DNA of 64,000 bases. Source: UBA8437 sp964646205. GTDB lineage: Bacteria; Planctomycetota; Planctomycetia; Planctomycetales; Planctomycetaceae. A program made the position numbers and the translations under genes. The number at the start of each line of letters is the position of its first letter. Position 1 is the stretch's first letter. The stretch spans positions 25,435-89,434 of the forward strand of contig CAZYAZ010000013.1 in NCBI GenBank assembly GCA_964646205.1, given 5' to 3'. The notes under the pieces were generated by a model. The model had not been told where the DNA came from. It made no database searches and was given only the letters and a program-made list of their open reading frames with translations. Below are positions 51,262-60,393 of this stretch, in pieces.

Positions 51262-52929
51262 TCAGTGCTTGGGTGCGGGCTTGTTGACCGGAGAGGCACT
51301 GGCCGTGTCGGTGTCGGCCGCGCCGGCTTCGATCGTGTCGCGGGCCACTCGCTCGGCCGCCTGGCTGAGCTTTCCGATCAGGGGTGACATTCCCAGAAGC
51401 AGGATGGGCACGGTCAGCAGGGCCACGAAGGCTCGCTCGGTGGCCTCGGGTCGAGCCTCACGGGCATCCTCGGGCCGTTCCTTGATGAACATCGCCATTG
51501 GAACCCTGAGGTAGTAGAACAGGCTGAAGACGGTGTTGAGCAGTGCGAAGCCGACCAGGGCTCCCATGGACCAGTGGAGAGATGCCGCTTCCCAGACCGG
51601 TGCCAGCACGAAGAATTTGGCGACGAATCCGCCCAGCGGCGGCAATCCGACCAGGCTGAAGAGGCAGATGGCCAACATCACGCACAGCCAGGGACACTGG
51701 TCCTTCAGGCCACGGTAGTCCTCGATTTCCTCGCTGAAGACCTGGTTGCGGATCAGGGCAACAACCGCGAAGGCTCCCAGGTTCATGAACAGGTAGACCG
51801 CCAGGTAGAACAAGACACCCTCGATACAGTCGGCCGCCAGCAACGGCTCGTCGTTGGCCAGGGCCACGAGCATCGCGGCGACACCCGTGAGCATGTAGCC
51901 GGCGTGAGCGATGGTCGAGTAGGCCAGCATCCGCTTGATGTTGGTCTGGAAGTAGGCGGCCAGGTTGCCGAAGGTCGAGGAGATCACGGCGATGACGCCC
52001 AGGCCAATGGCCAGGGGAACGGCCAGTTGGCCGAAACCGGTCAACTGGTGGACGACCCGGATCAGCAGTGCAAAGGCGGCCGCCTTGGAGGCCACCGAGA
52101 GGAAGCCACCCACCTCGGCCGGGGCACCTTCAAACGCGTCCGGGCACCAGAAGTGGAAGGGGACCAGCGAGAGCTTGAAGGCCAATCCGACCAGGATCAT
52201 CATCACGCCCAGGATGATGGTGCGGACTTCGGCCGTTGCCAGCGACATGGAGCCACCCTGGGGCGAAAGCAGTTCGCCGAGCCGGTCGGCAACCAGGCTG
52301 AGATCCCCGGTTCCGAGCATTCCCGCAACGAGGCTGATTCCATAGAGCATCACGCCGGCGGCACCAGCTCCGTAAACAACGTATTTCAGGGCCGCTTCGC
52401 TGCTGAGCCGCTTGCCCTTGAAGAAACCGACCATCACGTAGCTGGGCACACTGGCCATTTCGACCGCCATGAACAGCATCAGCAGGTGGTTGGCCGAGGC
52501 CATCAGCATCATGCCAATGGTGGCACCGACCAGCAGCGTGTAGAAGTCGGGACCATCTTCCCTGTCGGAAATGCCACTGAGAACCGTCAATGCGATCACC
52601 AGGACCAGGAAGACCAGCAGGAACAGCCGGAAGAAGACGGTCAGGCCGTCGTTGATCAGCAGGCCGCTAAATATCTGGGCTTCCTCACCAACGAGGTAGG
52701 CACCGGCTCCGCGGCTGTAGACAACACCGAAGGCGATCCCGAAGGCAATCAACGTGCCGGCCATCGCAATCCAATGGCTCGACATCTTGCGGTCAATACC
52801 CAGCAATCGTCCCAGCAGCAGGGCCACGATGGTGCCGCACAACACCAGTTCCGGGAGGAACAGCCCCACGTCGTTGCCGACCTCGGTCGGCAAACTAGAG
52901 ATCAGGTCGTTGATGGTTGCGAGCAACAT
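51262..52929 (-). CDS. nuoN: NADH-quinone oxidoreductase subunit N
   Basis: A 555-residue antiporter-like proton-pumping subunit of respiratory complex I. About 14 membrane helices. Typical features are the Glu in 'MAVEMASVPSYVMVGFFKG', the Lys in 'GGFLSVASKAAAFALLIRV', 'YFQTNIKRMLAYSTIAHAG' and 'GLPPLGGFVAKFFVLAP'. The first ~10 and last ~40 residues are polar and less conserved. Last of the nuo genes in this run; the small helical gene and tatD follow. Confidence 0.96.
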   Translation of the reverse strand: MLLATINDLISSLPTEVGNDVGLFLPELVLCGTIVALLLGRLLGIDRKMSSHWIAMAGTLIAFGIAFGVVYSRGAGAYLVGEEAQIFSGLLINDGLTVFFRLFLLVFLVLVIALTVLSGISDREDGPDFYTLLVGATIGMMLMASANHLLMLFMAVEMASVPSYVMVGFFKGKRLSSEAALKYVVYGAGAAGVMLYGISLVAGMLGTGDLSLVADRLGELLSPQGGSMSLATAEVRTIILGVMMILVGLAFKLSLVPFHFWCPDAFEGAPAEVGGFLSVASKAAAFALLIRVVHQLTGFGQLAVPLAIGLGVIAVISSTFGNLAAYFQTNIKRMLAYSTIAHAGYMLTGVAAMLVALANDEPLLAADCIEGVLFYLAVYLFMNLGAFAVVALIRNQVFSEEIEDYRGLKDQCPWLCVMLAICLFSLVGLPPLGGFVAKFFVLAPVWEAASLHWSMGALVGFALLNTVFSLFYYLRVPMAMFIKERPEDAREARPEATERAFVALLTVPILLLGMSPLIGKLSQAAERVARDTIEAGAADTDTASASPVNKPAPKH

Positions 52930-52979
52930 GAACTTGTTGAACTGGGTTGATTGAGTGGGTGGTGGTCAGTCCTGGACAA

Positions 52980-54536
52980 TCAGAGACCGGCGATCCGGCC
53001 AGCCATTCCGTCGGCGAGTTTTTGGATCGAGGGAACCATGTACTGGAACATCAGGTTGGGGAAGACTCCCAGGATGATCGCAAAGACCAGCAGCACACCG
53101 GCCACGACCTTCTCGCGACCAAGCATCGGGGTCAGGGCCTCCTCGTGCGGCCCCTTGTACTCGGCGCCCAGGAAGACTCGCTGGAGAGTCCAGAGGATGT
53201 AACCCGCCGTGAGGATGACACCCGATGCGGCGACGACTGCCGCAATCGGATAGTTCTCCCAGGCGCTGAGAACGACGAAGACCTCGCCGATGAAACCGCA
53301 GAGTCCCGGCAGGCCCAGTCCGGCGAAAAAGATGCCGGCCGAAAGTCCCGTGTACAGCGGCATCTTGCCGGCCAGTCCACCGAATTCATTGATGTTGCGG
53401 TGGTGGACCCGGTCGTAGACCACGCCGACCATGAAGAACATGCCGGCCGATGAGACACCGTGTCCGAGCATCTGGAACATGGCCCCGTTGATGCCCATTT
53501 GCCAGTAGTCGGAACTGACATCCGCAGAGGCGACTCCGACGACACCGATTCCCAGGACGACGTAACCCATGTGGCTGACGGAACTGTAGGCAACCAGTCG
53601 CTTGAAATCGGTCTGGGCCATCGCCGCAAAAGCGCCGTAGATGATGCTGATCACCCCGATAGCCACCAGGGCAGTGCTGCCCTGGAACACCGCTTCCGGG
53701 CAGAGTGGGAACGCAATTCTCAGGATGCCGTAACCGCCCATTTTGAGCAGCACGCCGGCCAGGATCATGCTGATCGGCGTGGGGGCTTCGACGTGAGCAT
53801 CGGGCAGCCACGTGTGGACCGGGACGCTGGGGATCTTGATGGCAAAGCCGATGAACAGCAGCCAGAAGGCCCACGGTTGCAGGTCGGGACCCAGCAGCCC
53901 GCTCTCGCCCTGGGCCGCGGTTGCCAGTTTGACCAGGTCAAAAATGTGCTCGCCGCTGTTCGGGTCACTGCTGTTGAAGTAGATCATCAACAGGGCGACC
54001 AGCATCAGCACGCTGCCGAAGAGTGTGAACAGGAAGAACTTGATCGCGGCGTATTCCTTGCGAGGTCCGCCCCAGATACCGATCAGGAAGTACATCGGCA
54101 GCAGCATGACTTCCCAGAAGACGTAGAACAGGAAGAAGTCCGTCGCCATGAAGACGCCCAGCATTCCCGTTTCCAGCAGCAGGAACAGGATCAGGTAACC
54201 CTTGATCTGCTTGGTGATGCTCCACGAGGCGACCATGGCCCACAGCGAGATGAAACTGGTCAGCAGCACCAGCGGCAGGCTGATGCCATCCAGGCCCAAC
54301 TGGTAATTGATGTTCCAGTTGGGGATCCAATCGTAGGAGACCTTGAACTGCATGTCGGGATTGGAGATGTCGTAGCCGGGCAGCAGCATCAGGGTCAGCA
54401 GGAACGTGGCCACGGTGACGGCCAGCGCCGTGTACCTCAACGAGTCCTCGTTGTCCTTGGGCATCAACACAAGGGCGAGGGCGCCGAGGGTGGGCGCGAA
54501 GATGATCAGGGTCGGAAGGAATGGTTGTTCGAACAT
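52980..54536 (-). CDS. nuoM: NADH-quinone oxidoreductase subunit M
   Basis: A 518-residue complex I antiporter-like subunit. The proton-path residues are visible: Glu in 'FLFYVFWEVMLLPMYFLIG', Lys in 'PISMILAGVLLKMGGYGIL', and 'PVHTWLPDAHVEAPTPIS', then 'MAQTDFKRLVAYSSVSHMG'. About 13-14 helices and normal length. nuoL ends 50 bases upstream; nuoN starts 50 bases after. Confidence 0.97.
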   Translation of the reverse strand: MFEQPFLPTLIIFAPTLGALALVLMPKDNEDSLRYTALAVTVATFLLTLMLLPGYDISNPDMQFKVSYDWIPNWNINYQLGLDGISLPLVLLTSFISLWAMVASWSITKQIKGYLILFLLLETGMLGVFMATDFFLFYVFWEVMLLPMYFLIGIWGGPRKEYAAIKFFLFTLFGSVLMLVALLMIYFNSSDPNSGEHIFDLVKLATAAQGESGLLGPDLQPWAFWLLFIGFAIKIPSVPVHTWLPDAHVEAPTPISMILAGVLLKMGGYGILRIAFPLCPEAVFQGSTALVAIGVISIIYGAFAAMAQTDFKRLVAYSSVSHMGYVVLGIGVVGVASADVSSDYWQMGINGAMFQMLGHGVSSAGMFFMVGVVYDRVHHRNINEFGGLAGKMPLYTGLSAGIFFAGLGLPGLCGFIGEVFVVLSAWENYPIAAVVAASGVILTAGYILWTLQRVFLGAEYKGPHEEALTPMLGREKVVAGVLLVFAIILGVFPNLMFQYMVPSIQKLADGMAGRIAGL

Positions 54537-54586
54537 GGCTTGTCAGCTTCCTGGTCGGGGACTGCCCGTGGTGGAGAGGCCGTTGA

Positions 54587-57001
54587 TCAGGTCTGGTTGG
54601 GAAAAAGTGTGAAGATCAATACGAAGAGCGTGACGACGCCCAGGGCGATGAACATGACGTACTGGCGAAGCCGTCCGGTCTGAACACCGCGCAACGACCG
54701 ACCAATTTCCTGGGTCTTCTCCGCCATCCAGTCGACCGTCCGGTCGACGATTCGTTCATCGATTTGTCGATCCCAGCCCGAGATGGTTACGCCGGTCCGG
54801 GCGACCCAGTGGAGGAATCCGTCGAGCACGGTGCCGTCGAAACCGGCGAACCACGTTGCGACGACACGGACCGGGCGGACGAACATCGCGTCGTAGAGTT
54901 CATCGAATCGCCACTTCTCGACCAGGAATTCATGCGTCGCGGCGAATTGCCGCTTGATCAGGGCCGGGTCAGGTCGGCGACGGCAGTACATCAGGTAGGC
55001 CAGCAGTGCCCCCAGTCCAGCCACCAGCAGGGCCAGCACACCGGCGCTGAAGTGGTTGTCGTGGATCTGTGCGGTCTTGGGCAAGACGATACCCGAACCG
55101 GCGACATCCTGTACCTGTTCGAGACCACCCTGCTTGAGCAGCGAGTACAGCGGTCCGCTTTCTCCGCCGACGGCAACGAAGATGGCAAAGAACGAAAGGA
55201 TCAGCAGCGGGACCGTCATGACCCGGGGCGATTCGTGGCAGTGGTCGTGAAGTTCCTGGTCGCGTGGTTCACCGGCAAAGGTGTAGAACCAGAGTCGGAA
55301 CATGTAGAAAGCGGTGATTCCGGCCGTGACCAGTGGGGCCAAAAACAGCAGCGAGTGGACCGAGTTGAGGCCGGCGTATGTCATCGCCGTGGCCACGATC
55401 GCGTCCTTGGAGTGGTAGCCGGAGAAGGCGATGTCGAAGCCGGGGCCCGTTTCCGAGCCGAACAGGTGGAACACCCAGTGGAGCGGGATGGCCAGTCCAC
55501 AGATCGCGATCACGCCGACCAGCATCGTGTATGCGGTGATCGGCATCTTCTTCCGCAGGCCGCCCATGCGGGGCATTTCCTGTTCGTGGTGACAACCGAC
55601 GATCACGCTGCCGGAGGCCAAAAACATCAATGACTTGAAGAATGCGTGGGTGATCAGGTGGAACAGCCCGGCAATCCACCCGCCCAGTCCGATGGCCAGC
55701 ATCATGTAACCGAGTTGGCTGATGGTCGAGTAGGCCAGCACGCGCTTGATGTCGGTGGCCACCACCGCGATCGTGGCAGCCACGAACAACGTGATGGCTC
55801 CGGTGTAGGCGATTGTCAGCAGGACCTCGGGCAGGAAGACCGGGAAAAATCTCCCGGCCAGGTAAACCCCCGCGGCGACCATCGTGGCCGAGTGGACCAG
55901 TGCCGAGACCGGAGTGGGACCCTCCATCGCGTCGGGCAGCCAGGTCTGGAGAGGGAATTGGGCGCTCTTGCCGATGCATCCGGCGAAGATGCCCAGGCCG
56001 GCCGTGACCATCAGCCAGTAGGGGATCGAACTGTGCGACCCGTGGGCCTGCTGGAACTTGACAACCCGTCCGTCTTGCTCGGTCTCGTCAACGTGCACTC
56101 CCCCCTGGCTGTCTCGGGCCATGTCGAACAGGCCGGGAGCCGGGTGGGGGCCGGCGTGGTCGTTGTAAGCGGTGAAGCTGAAAGTGCCGAAGGAGGTGAC
56201 CAGGATCATCAACCCGATGATGAATCCGAAATCGCCGACACGGTTGACGATGAATGCCTTGTTGGCGGCGGTCGAGGCCGAGTGCCGCTCGACATAGAAC
56301 CCGATCAGCAGGTAGCTGCAGATGCCGACCAGTTCCCAGAAGGCGAACACCATGAAGATGTTGCCAGCCAGTACCAGGCCGAGCATGGAGAAGCAGAACA
56401 GGGAGAGATAGGCGAAGAACCGGTAGAAGCGACCAGGACGATGCAGGTGCGACCCGTCGGCCATGTGCACCTCGTGGTCGACATGATCCTCCTCCCGCTC
56501 ATCATCCATGTACCCGATCGCGAAGATGTGGATGCAGGTGGCGATCAGTGTGACCATGGTGAACATCACCAGCGTCAGGCTGTCGATGTAGTAGTCGATG
56601 GCAATCCGCAGGTCGCCAAAGCGGGCGAGTTCGTAGAGCTGGCCGCTGACGTACTTGGGCTTGCCCTGACCGTCTGCGGCGTGAGTGTCTGCGGCGTGAG
56701 TGTCTGCGGCGTGAGTGTCTGGTTTGTCAGCGACTGAAAAGTGGCTGGCGTGTTCTGCTGGGCCATGGTGGTCGGCAGAGTCCCACAACGAGAGATCGAA
56801 ATCAGAAATGCCCATCAGCAGTGCCGAGAGGCTCAGCAGGAACCCACCGCCGATACAACTCACGGCGATGTAGGCCGGGAGTCGGGATTTGAATCGACCG
56901 CCCCGCGCGTGGTGCGACCAGTAGCCGCCGAAGATCTCGACGACAAAGCCGACGAGAGGCAGCAGCCACGCGGTGCTCAGAAGGCAGGCCTTGATGTCCA
57001 T
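54587..57001 (-). CDS. nuoL: NADH-quinone oxidoreductase subunit L
   Basis: An 804-residue complex I subunit that includes the long lateral helix. Core motifs are 'MVFAFWELVGICSYLLIGFY' (Glu), 'LQTWLPDAMEGPTPVSALVH' (Asp and Lys region), 'ATDIKRVLAYSTISQLGYMM' and 'MPRMGGLRKKMPITAYTML'. It is longer than E. coli NuoL (613) because of a His/Ala/Asp-rich insert near residues 88-105 with an in-frame 15-base tandem repeat, an extra loop before helix 5 ('HEVHMADGSHLHRPGRF'), and a longer C-terminal region after the antiporter core. The insert probably lies on the periplasmic side. Confidence 0.96.
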   Translation of the reverse strand: MDIKACLLSTAWLLPLVGFVVEIFGGYWSHHARGGRFKSRLPAYIAVSCIGGGFLLSLSALLMGISDFDLSLWDSADHHGPAEHASHFSVADKPDTHAADTHAADTHAADGQGKPKYVSGQLYELARFGDLRIAIDYYIDSLTLVMFTMVTLIATCIHIFAIGYMDDEREEDHVDHEVHMADGSHLHRPGRFYRFFAYLSLFCFSMLGLVLAGNIFMVFAFWELVGICSYLLIGFYVERHSASTAANKAFIVNRVGDFGFIIGLMILVTSFGTFSFTAYNDHAGPHPAPGLFDMARDSQGGVHVDETEQDGRVVKFQQAHGSHSSIPYWLMVTAGLGIFAGCIGKSAQFPLQTWLPDAMEGPTPVSALVHSATMVAAGVYLAGRFFPVFLPEVLLTIAYTGAITLFVAATIAVVATDIKRVLAYSTISQLGYMMLAIGLGGWIAGLFHLITHAFFKSLMFLASGSVIVGCHHEQEMPRMGGLRKKMPITAYTMLVGVIAICGLAIPLHWVFHLFGSETGPGFDIAFSGYHSKDAIVATAMTYAGLNSVHSLLFLAPLVTAGITAFYMFRLWFYTFAGEPRDQELHDHCHESPRVMTVPLLILSFFAIFVAVGGESGPLYSLLKQGGLEQVQDVAGSGIVLPKTAQIHDNHFSAGVLALLVAGLGALLAYLMYCRRRPDPALIKRQFAATHEFLVEKWRFDELYDAMFVRPVRVVATWFAGFDGTVLDGFLHWVARTGVTISGWDRQIDERIVDRTVDWMAEKTQEIGRSLRGVQTGRLRQYVMFIALGVVTLFVLIFTLFPNQT
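56675..56719 (+). repeat. Three tandem 15-bp units inside nuoL
   Basis: TGCGGCGTGAGTGTC repeated three times without change. In nuoL (minus strand) it codes a five-residue repeat (D-T-H-A-A). The unit is a multiple of three, so copy-number change would keep the frame. Confidence 0.93.
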
Positions 57002-57049
57002 CGTGGTTCCGGAGTGGTCGTTCTTGTCAGGGCGAGTGGAGGGGAGCGA

Positions 57050-57358
57050 TCAGCCTCGCAGCTGGTCGCCCCTGTCGACGTCGATTGTCTGGTGGTTGTT
57101 GTAGAAGTTCAAAGCGATCGCCAGCGCAACGGCAGCCTCGGCGGCGGCCAGTACGATAACGAACAGCGAAATGATCTGGCCGTCGAGTCCGAGATTGGTG
57201 TACCGGGCAAAGGCGACGAAGTTGACGTTGGCCCCGTTGAGGACCAGTTCGACGCCCATCAACACTGCGATTCCGTTTCGCTTGGTGGCCATGCAGACCA
57301 CGCCAGAGACGAACATCACGGCGCCGATCACCAGGTAATGTGTCAGGGAGATTTCCAT
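57050..57358 (-). CDS. nuoK: NADH-quinone oxidoreductase subunit K
   Basis: A 102-residue three-helix complex I subunit. The two conserved membrane Glu are in 'LMGVELVLNGANVNFVAF' and 'VIVLAAAEAAVALAIALNF'. Normal length. It lies 48 bases before nuoL and 3 bases after nuoJ. Confidence 0.96.
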   Translation of the reverse strand: MEISLTHYLVIGAVMFVSGVVCMATKRNGIAVLMGVELVLNGANVNFVAFARYTNLGLDGQIISLFVIVLAAAEAAVALAIALNFYNNHQTIDVDRGDQLRG

Positions 57359-57361
57359 CGG

Positions 57362-57961
57362 CTAGGCGTTCTCCTCGCTCGACTGGGACGGCTCTTGCCG
57401 CTTGGCACGGGCCAGGTAGGCGGCTCCGACCAGGACAACCAGCAGGTGAACCGAGACGATCTCGAATGGCAGCAGGTAGCCCGCCCGGCTGTTTTTCTTG
57501 GTGTCCATGCCGATGTTGGTGTCGGCGGCGATTCCGACCAGTCGCAGGCCGATGGCCCGTGAGGTGTTGCCGGTTTCGTCACCGGGAGTGGTGGCCACCT
57601 GTCGATTGTTGCCGGCTGCCCAGTTCACATCGATGACGGTGAAGACAATCACCGAGAAGAACAGCAGTCCCACGGCGGCACCCAGGAAGGTCTCGCCCGC
57701 GGACATCTTGATACGTTGGAACGGGCCACTGGCCGTCAGCATCACGCCGAAGATCAGCAGCACCAGGGTGCCACCGACATAGACGAGCAATTGCGTGGCA
57801 GCGACGAAGTCGGCTCCGACCAGGAAGAACAGGCCGGCGGTGGATCCCAGCGAAATGATCAGCGAAAAGGCCATGCGGACGATGTCCTGCAGGATCACCA
57901 CCCCAATCGCCCCTCCGCCGGCCAGGATCGCAAAGATCCAGAAGAGTGTTTGCTCGGTCAC
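57362..57961 (-). CDS. nuoJ: NADH-quinone oxidoreductase subunit J
   Basis: A 199-residue complex I membrane subunit. I chose the GTG at 57959-57961, which overlaps the nuoH stop (GTGA) and starts at the first helix ('FWIFAILAGGGAIGVVIL'). 'NIVRMA'-like 'VRMAFSLIISLGSTAGLFFL' and 'FVAATQLLVYVGGTLVLLIF' match NuoJ. A polar loop of about 45 residues (after the fourth helix) is longer than usual. The upstream open frame is longer but overlaps nuoH. nuoI, usually between nuoH and nuoJ, is absent. Confidence 0.93.
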   Translation of the reverse strand: MTEQTLFWIFAILAGGGAIGVVILQDIVRMAFSLIISLGSTAGLFFLVGADFVAATQLLVYVGGTLVLLIFGVMLTASGPFQRIKMSAGETFLGAAVGLLFFSVIVFTVIDVNWAAGNNRQVATTPGDETGNTSRAIGLRLVGIAADTNIGMDTKKNSRAGYLLPFEIVSVHLLVVLVGAAYLARAKRQEPSQSSEENA

Positions 57962-59220
57962 GGGGCGGTCTCCCTGTTGGAGGCGGCCAGCGGGCCCGGT
58001 GTAGAGTTCGGCGTGGTGCTGGATTCCAGTCTCAGCGTGGGTGCGGCGCGGTTGCCGGCCGGATCGCCCCAGGTGGTGCGGCCGGTGACCGAGAGTGCCA
58101 GGGGCCAGATCACCGCACCCAGAAACAGCACGCAACTGATGGGCACCAGGTACTTCAGGCAGGTCATCATCACCTGGTCGATTCGCAGTCTTGGGAGTGT
58201 CCAGCGGATCCAGATCTGCACGCAGACCAGCAACGACGCCTTGCCAAAGAACACACCAAAGCCCAGCAGGTTGGCGAGCCAGTTGAAGACAAAGCCGCCC
58301 GAACCGTAACGGGGGCCGTCGAGCAGGCCGTCGAGGCCCGGGATGCCGGTGTGCCAGCCTCCCAGGAACAACAGCACGGCAATACCACATACCGTGAACA
58401 TGCTGGCGTACTCGGCCAGGAAGAAGAAGCTCCAGCGAAAACCGCTGTATTCGGTCAGGAACCCGGCCACCAGTTCACTTTCGGCCTCGGCCAGGTCGAA
58501 AGGGGCCCGCTTGCAACTGGCCGTGGCACAGACGAAGTAGACGAAGAAGGCGATGAAGGTGAACGGGTCGTTCAGGAGAATCCAATTGCCGAACCATCCA
58601 CTCTGCATGGCACCGATTTCGTTGAGGTTCAACGAGCCGGCCGTGACGATGGGAATCACCACGCAGATTGACATGGGGATCTCGTAGCTGACCATCTGTG
58701 CGGCTTCCCGCATGCCGCCGAACAACGCCCACTTCGAGCCGCTGGCGTAGCCGGCCAGGATCACTCCGATGACCTCCAGTGACATCACAGCCAGCATGAC
58801 GTACAGCCCGATGTCGAGGCTGACGGCAATCCACCCGTCGGAGAAGGGGAGGAACATCAGGGCCGCCAGGGAACTCACGACCACCACGTAGGGGGCGACC
58901 CGGAAAAGCGGCCCGTCCGCATCGGCCGGGACAAGATCTTCTTTCTGGACCAGTTTTCCGCCATCGGCGAGTGCCTGGAGCCAGCCGAACTTGCCCCCGA
59001 CCCGGGTGGGGCCGAGCCGGTCCTGGATTCGTCCCGAGACCTTCCGTTCGGCCCAGATGAAGATGCCCGCCGGCAGGCCAAAAAAACCGGCAACCAGCGC
59101 GACGTGAATCACCGCGGCCAGAAACATGGCCCCGCTTTCGGGGAGGACGTCCCATCCCTCGAGAGTTGACTGGATCGTCGTGGCGGTTTCGGCCAGCGTC
59201 GGGATCATTATGGTGTCCAA
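57958..59220 (-). CDS. nuoH: NADH-quinone oxidoreductase subunit H
   Basis: A 420-residue complex I subunit next to the quinone site. Motifs: 'FIWAERKVSGRIQDRLGPTR' , 'GWLQALADGGKLVQKED', 'MSYEIP'-like 'MVSYEIPMSICVVIP', and 'RAPFDLAEAESELVAGFLTE'. It is longer than average (about 330-350) because of an extra C-terminal tail of about 40 Pro/Thr/Ala-rich residues after the last helix. First nuo gene in this run; nuoA-G and nuoI must be elsewhere. Its stop overlaps the nuoJ start. Confidence 0.96.
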   Translation of the reverse strand: MDTIMIPTLAETATTIQSTLEGWDVLPESGAMFLAAVIHVALVAGFFGLPAGIFIWAERKVSGRIQDRLGPTRVGGKFGWLQALADGGKLVQKEDLVPADADGPLFRVAPYVVVVSSLAALMFLPFSDGWIAVSLDIGLYVMLAVMSLEVIGVILAGYASGSKWALFGGMREAAQMVSYEIPMSICVVIPIVTAGSLNLNEIGAMQSGWFGNWILLNDPFTFIAFFVYFVCATASCKRAPFDLAEAESELVAGFLTEYSGFRWSFFFLAEYASMFTVCGIAVLLFLGGWHTGIPGLDGLLDGPRYGSGGFVFNWLANLLGFGVFFGKASLLVCVQIWIRWTLPRLRIDQVMMTCLKYLVPISCVLFLGAVIWPLALSVTGRTTWGDPAGNRAAPTLRLESSTTPNSTPGPLAASNRETAP

Positions 59221-59435
59221 ATTCCCGGCGTCCTGCCGGGTTGATCATCACACACAGGTCCGGCGCGTCCCGCATCACAAGACGCGACAACGCGCCGAGA
59301 TCGACGGAGCCACAAACGGGACCCGAAACGTCACAATTGGTGGCCGGAACCCACGTGGACCCCGTCCAAAGGCTGAACTATGCCAGATGGGTACGGGGAC
59401 TTCAAGAGAACGGGAGACCGGTCGCTGGTGGGTAT

Positions 59436-59927
59436 TTAACGAGCGGCCGCCGGGGTGGTGTCGCTGGTCGTGGGAGCGGCGATGGCGAAGTGAATGGCTT
59501 GGAAATCAGCCGCCCTCGCCGCGTCGTAGGTTGCCAGCGCTTCGCCGAGGGGAACCTCTGGCTCGATGTCCAGGATCACAGGCAATTCGGGCGCGGTTTG
59601 GGCCAGTGTTTTGAGGAATGTCGAAAGCAGCCGGTGACGGTCGGGACCGGAAAACAATCGTCCTTCGACCTCGATCCGTAAACCAACTCCGGTGTTGTTG
59701 GGAGACAGCACCCGCACCCAGGCCTCGCCCAACGGCCGCGGTCCGGGGATCGAGTCGGAAGCCTCGATCGCGCCCCCGGAAAGTTCCGTGGGCAACAGGC
59801 TCTCGCGGACCTGGTCGGTCGAGGCGCACACGAAAAAGATCAGCAGCAGAAACACGACATCAATCAATGGCGTCATGGCCTGGCTGTCATCGCGCTGCCG
59901 GTGGAAGTGGGCCGAGGGAACTCTCAT
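59436..59927 (-). CDS. ExbD/TolR-family biopolymer transport protein
   Basis: A 163-residue protein with a short basic head, a single helix that holds the proton-carrying Asp ('MTPLIDVVFLLLIFFVCAS'), and a periplasmic domain ('VRVLSPNNTGVGLRIEV', 'PELPVILDIEPEVPLGEAL'). ExbD partners ExbB and uses the proton gradient to energise outer-membrane work (TonB or Tol type). It lies 46 bases downstream of a second exbD and the ExbB gene. No TonB or TolA is obvious nearby. Confidence 0.88.
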   Translation of the reverse strand: MRVPSAHFHRQRDDSQAMTPLIDVVFLLLIFFVCASTDQVRESLLPTELSGGAIEASDSIPGPRPLGEAWVRVLSPNNTGVGLRIEVEGRLFSGPDRHRLLSTFLKTLAQTAPELPVILDIEPEVPLGEALATYDAARAADFQAIHFAIAAPTTSDTTPAAAR

Positions 59928-59973
59928 GGACTACCAGGCATCGGGTGTTGGGGGCGATCCAGATCGGGTGAAG

Positions 59974-60393
59974 TCATTCGGGAAGCACGGCGTAGCCGAT
60001 TCGGGTGATACCGGCCTGGGCGCAGGCGATCATCAGCGGTTCGACGGCATGAAACGGAACCCGGCGGTCACCCCGGATACGGACTTCGTAGGCGGCGTCC
60101 TGTTTTTCGGCGGCGGCTTCGGCCAGTAGGTCGGCGACCTGGTCGAGCGTGACGATGCGGCCACCAACGTGCAGCACCTGGTCGGCGGTGACGGTCACCA
60201 CCAGCCGTCGTGGCACCTGGTCCTGGTCGTCATCGACCTCGCTGGCCAGTGGCAATTCCACCGGTTCGGTCGATTCGGTCCGTGCCGCATGGCTGGCGAC
60301 CAGGAAAAAGATCACCAGCAGGAAGACGATGTCGATCAACGGCGTGAGGTTCAATGCAACACCCAGCCGCCTCGCGCGGATGGGGATTCTCAT
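59974..60393 (-). CDS. ExbD/TolR-family biopolymer transport protein
   Basis: A 139-residue ExbD. The membrane Asp lies in 'LTPLIDIVFLLVIFFLVAS'; the periplasmic part contains 'LVVTVTADQVLHVGGRIVT' and 'DRRVPFHAVEPLMIACAQAG', close to the TolR/ExbD consensus ('aD...y..v..vm...r.aG'). The start overlaps the ExbB stop by four bases (ATGA). Two different ExbDs follow one ExbB, a pattern seen in planctomycetes; they may form a mixed stator. Confidence 0.9.
   Translation of the reverse strand: MRIPIRARRLGVALNLTPLIDIVFLLVIFFLVASHAARTESTEPVELPLASEVDDDQDQVPRRLVVTVTADQVLHVGGRIVTLDQVADLLAEAAAEKQDAAYEVRIRGDRRVPFHAVEPLMIACAQAGITRIGYAVLPE

Noticed and set aside
51574..52950. 458-residue plus-strand open frame
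   Set aside because: It mirrors nuoN on the other strand; the translation is rich in Gln/His/Arg/Asp with no hydrophobic core, as expected for an antisense shadow in GC-rich DNA.
53460..54683. 407-residue plus-strand open frame
   Set aside because: Antisense shadow of nuoM with the same Gln/His/Asp/Arg bias and no recognisable motif.
56675..56719. Possible CRISPR-like array
   Set aside because: Units are contiguous, 15 bp long, without spacers and in frame with nuoL; the same holds for 61126-61195 in the ExbB gene.
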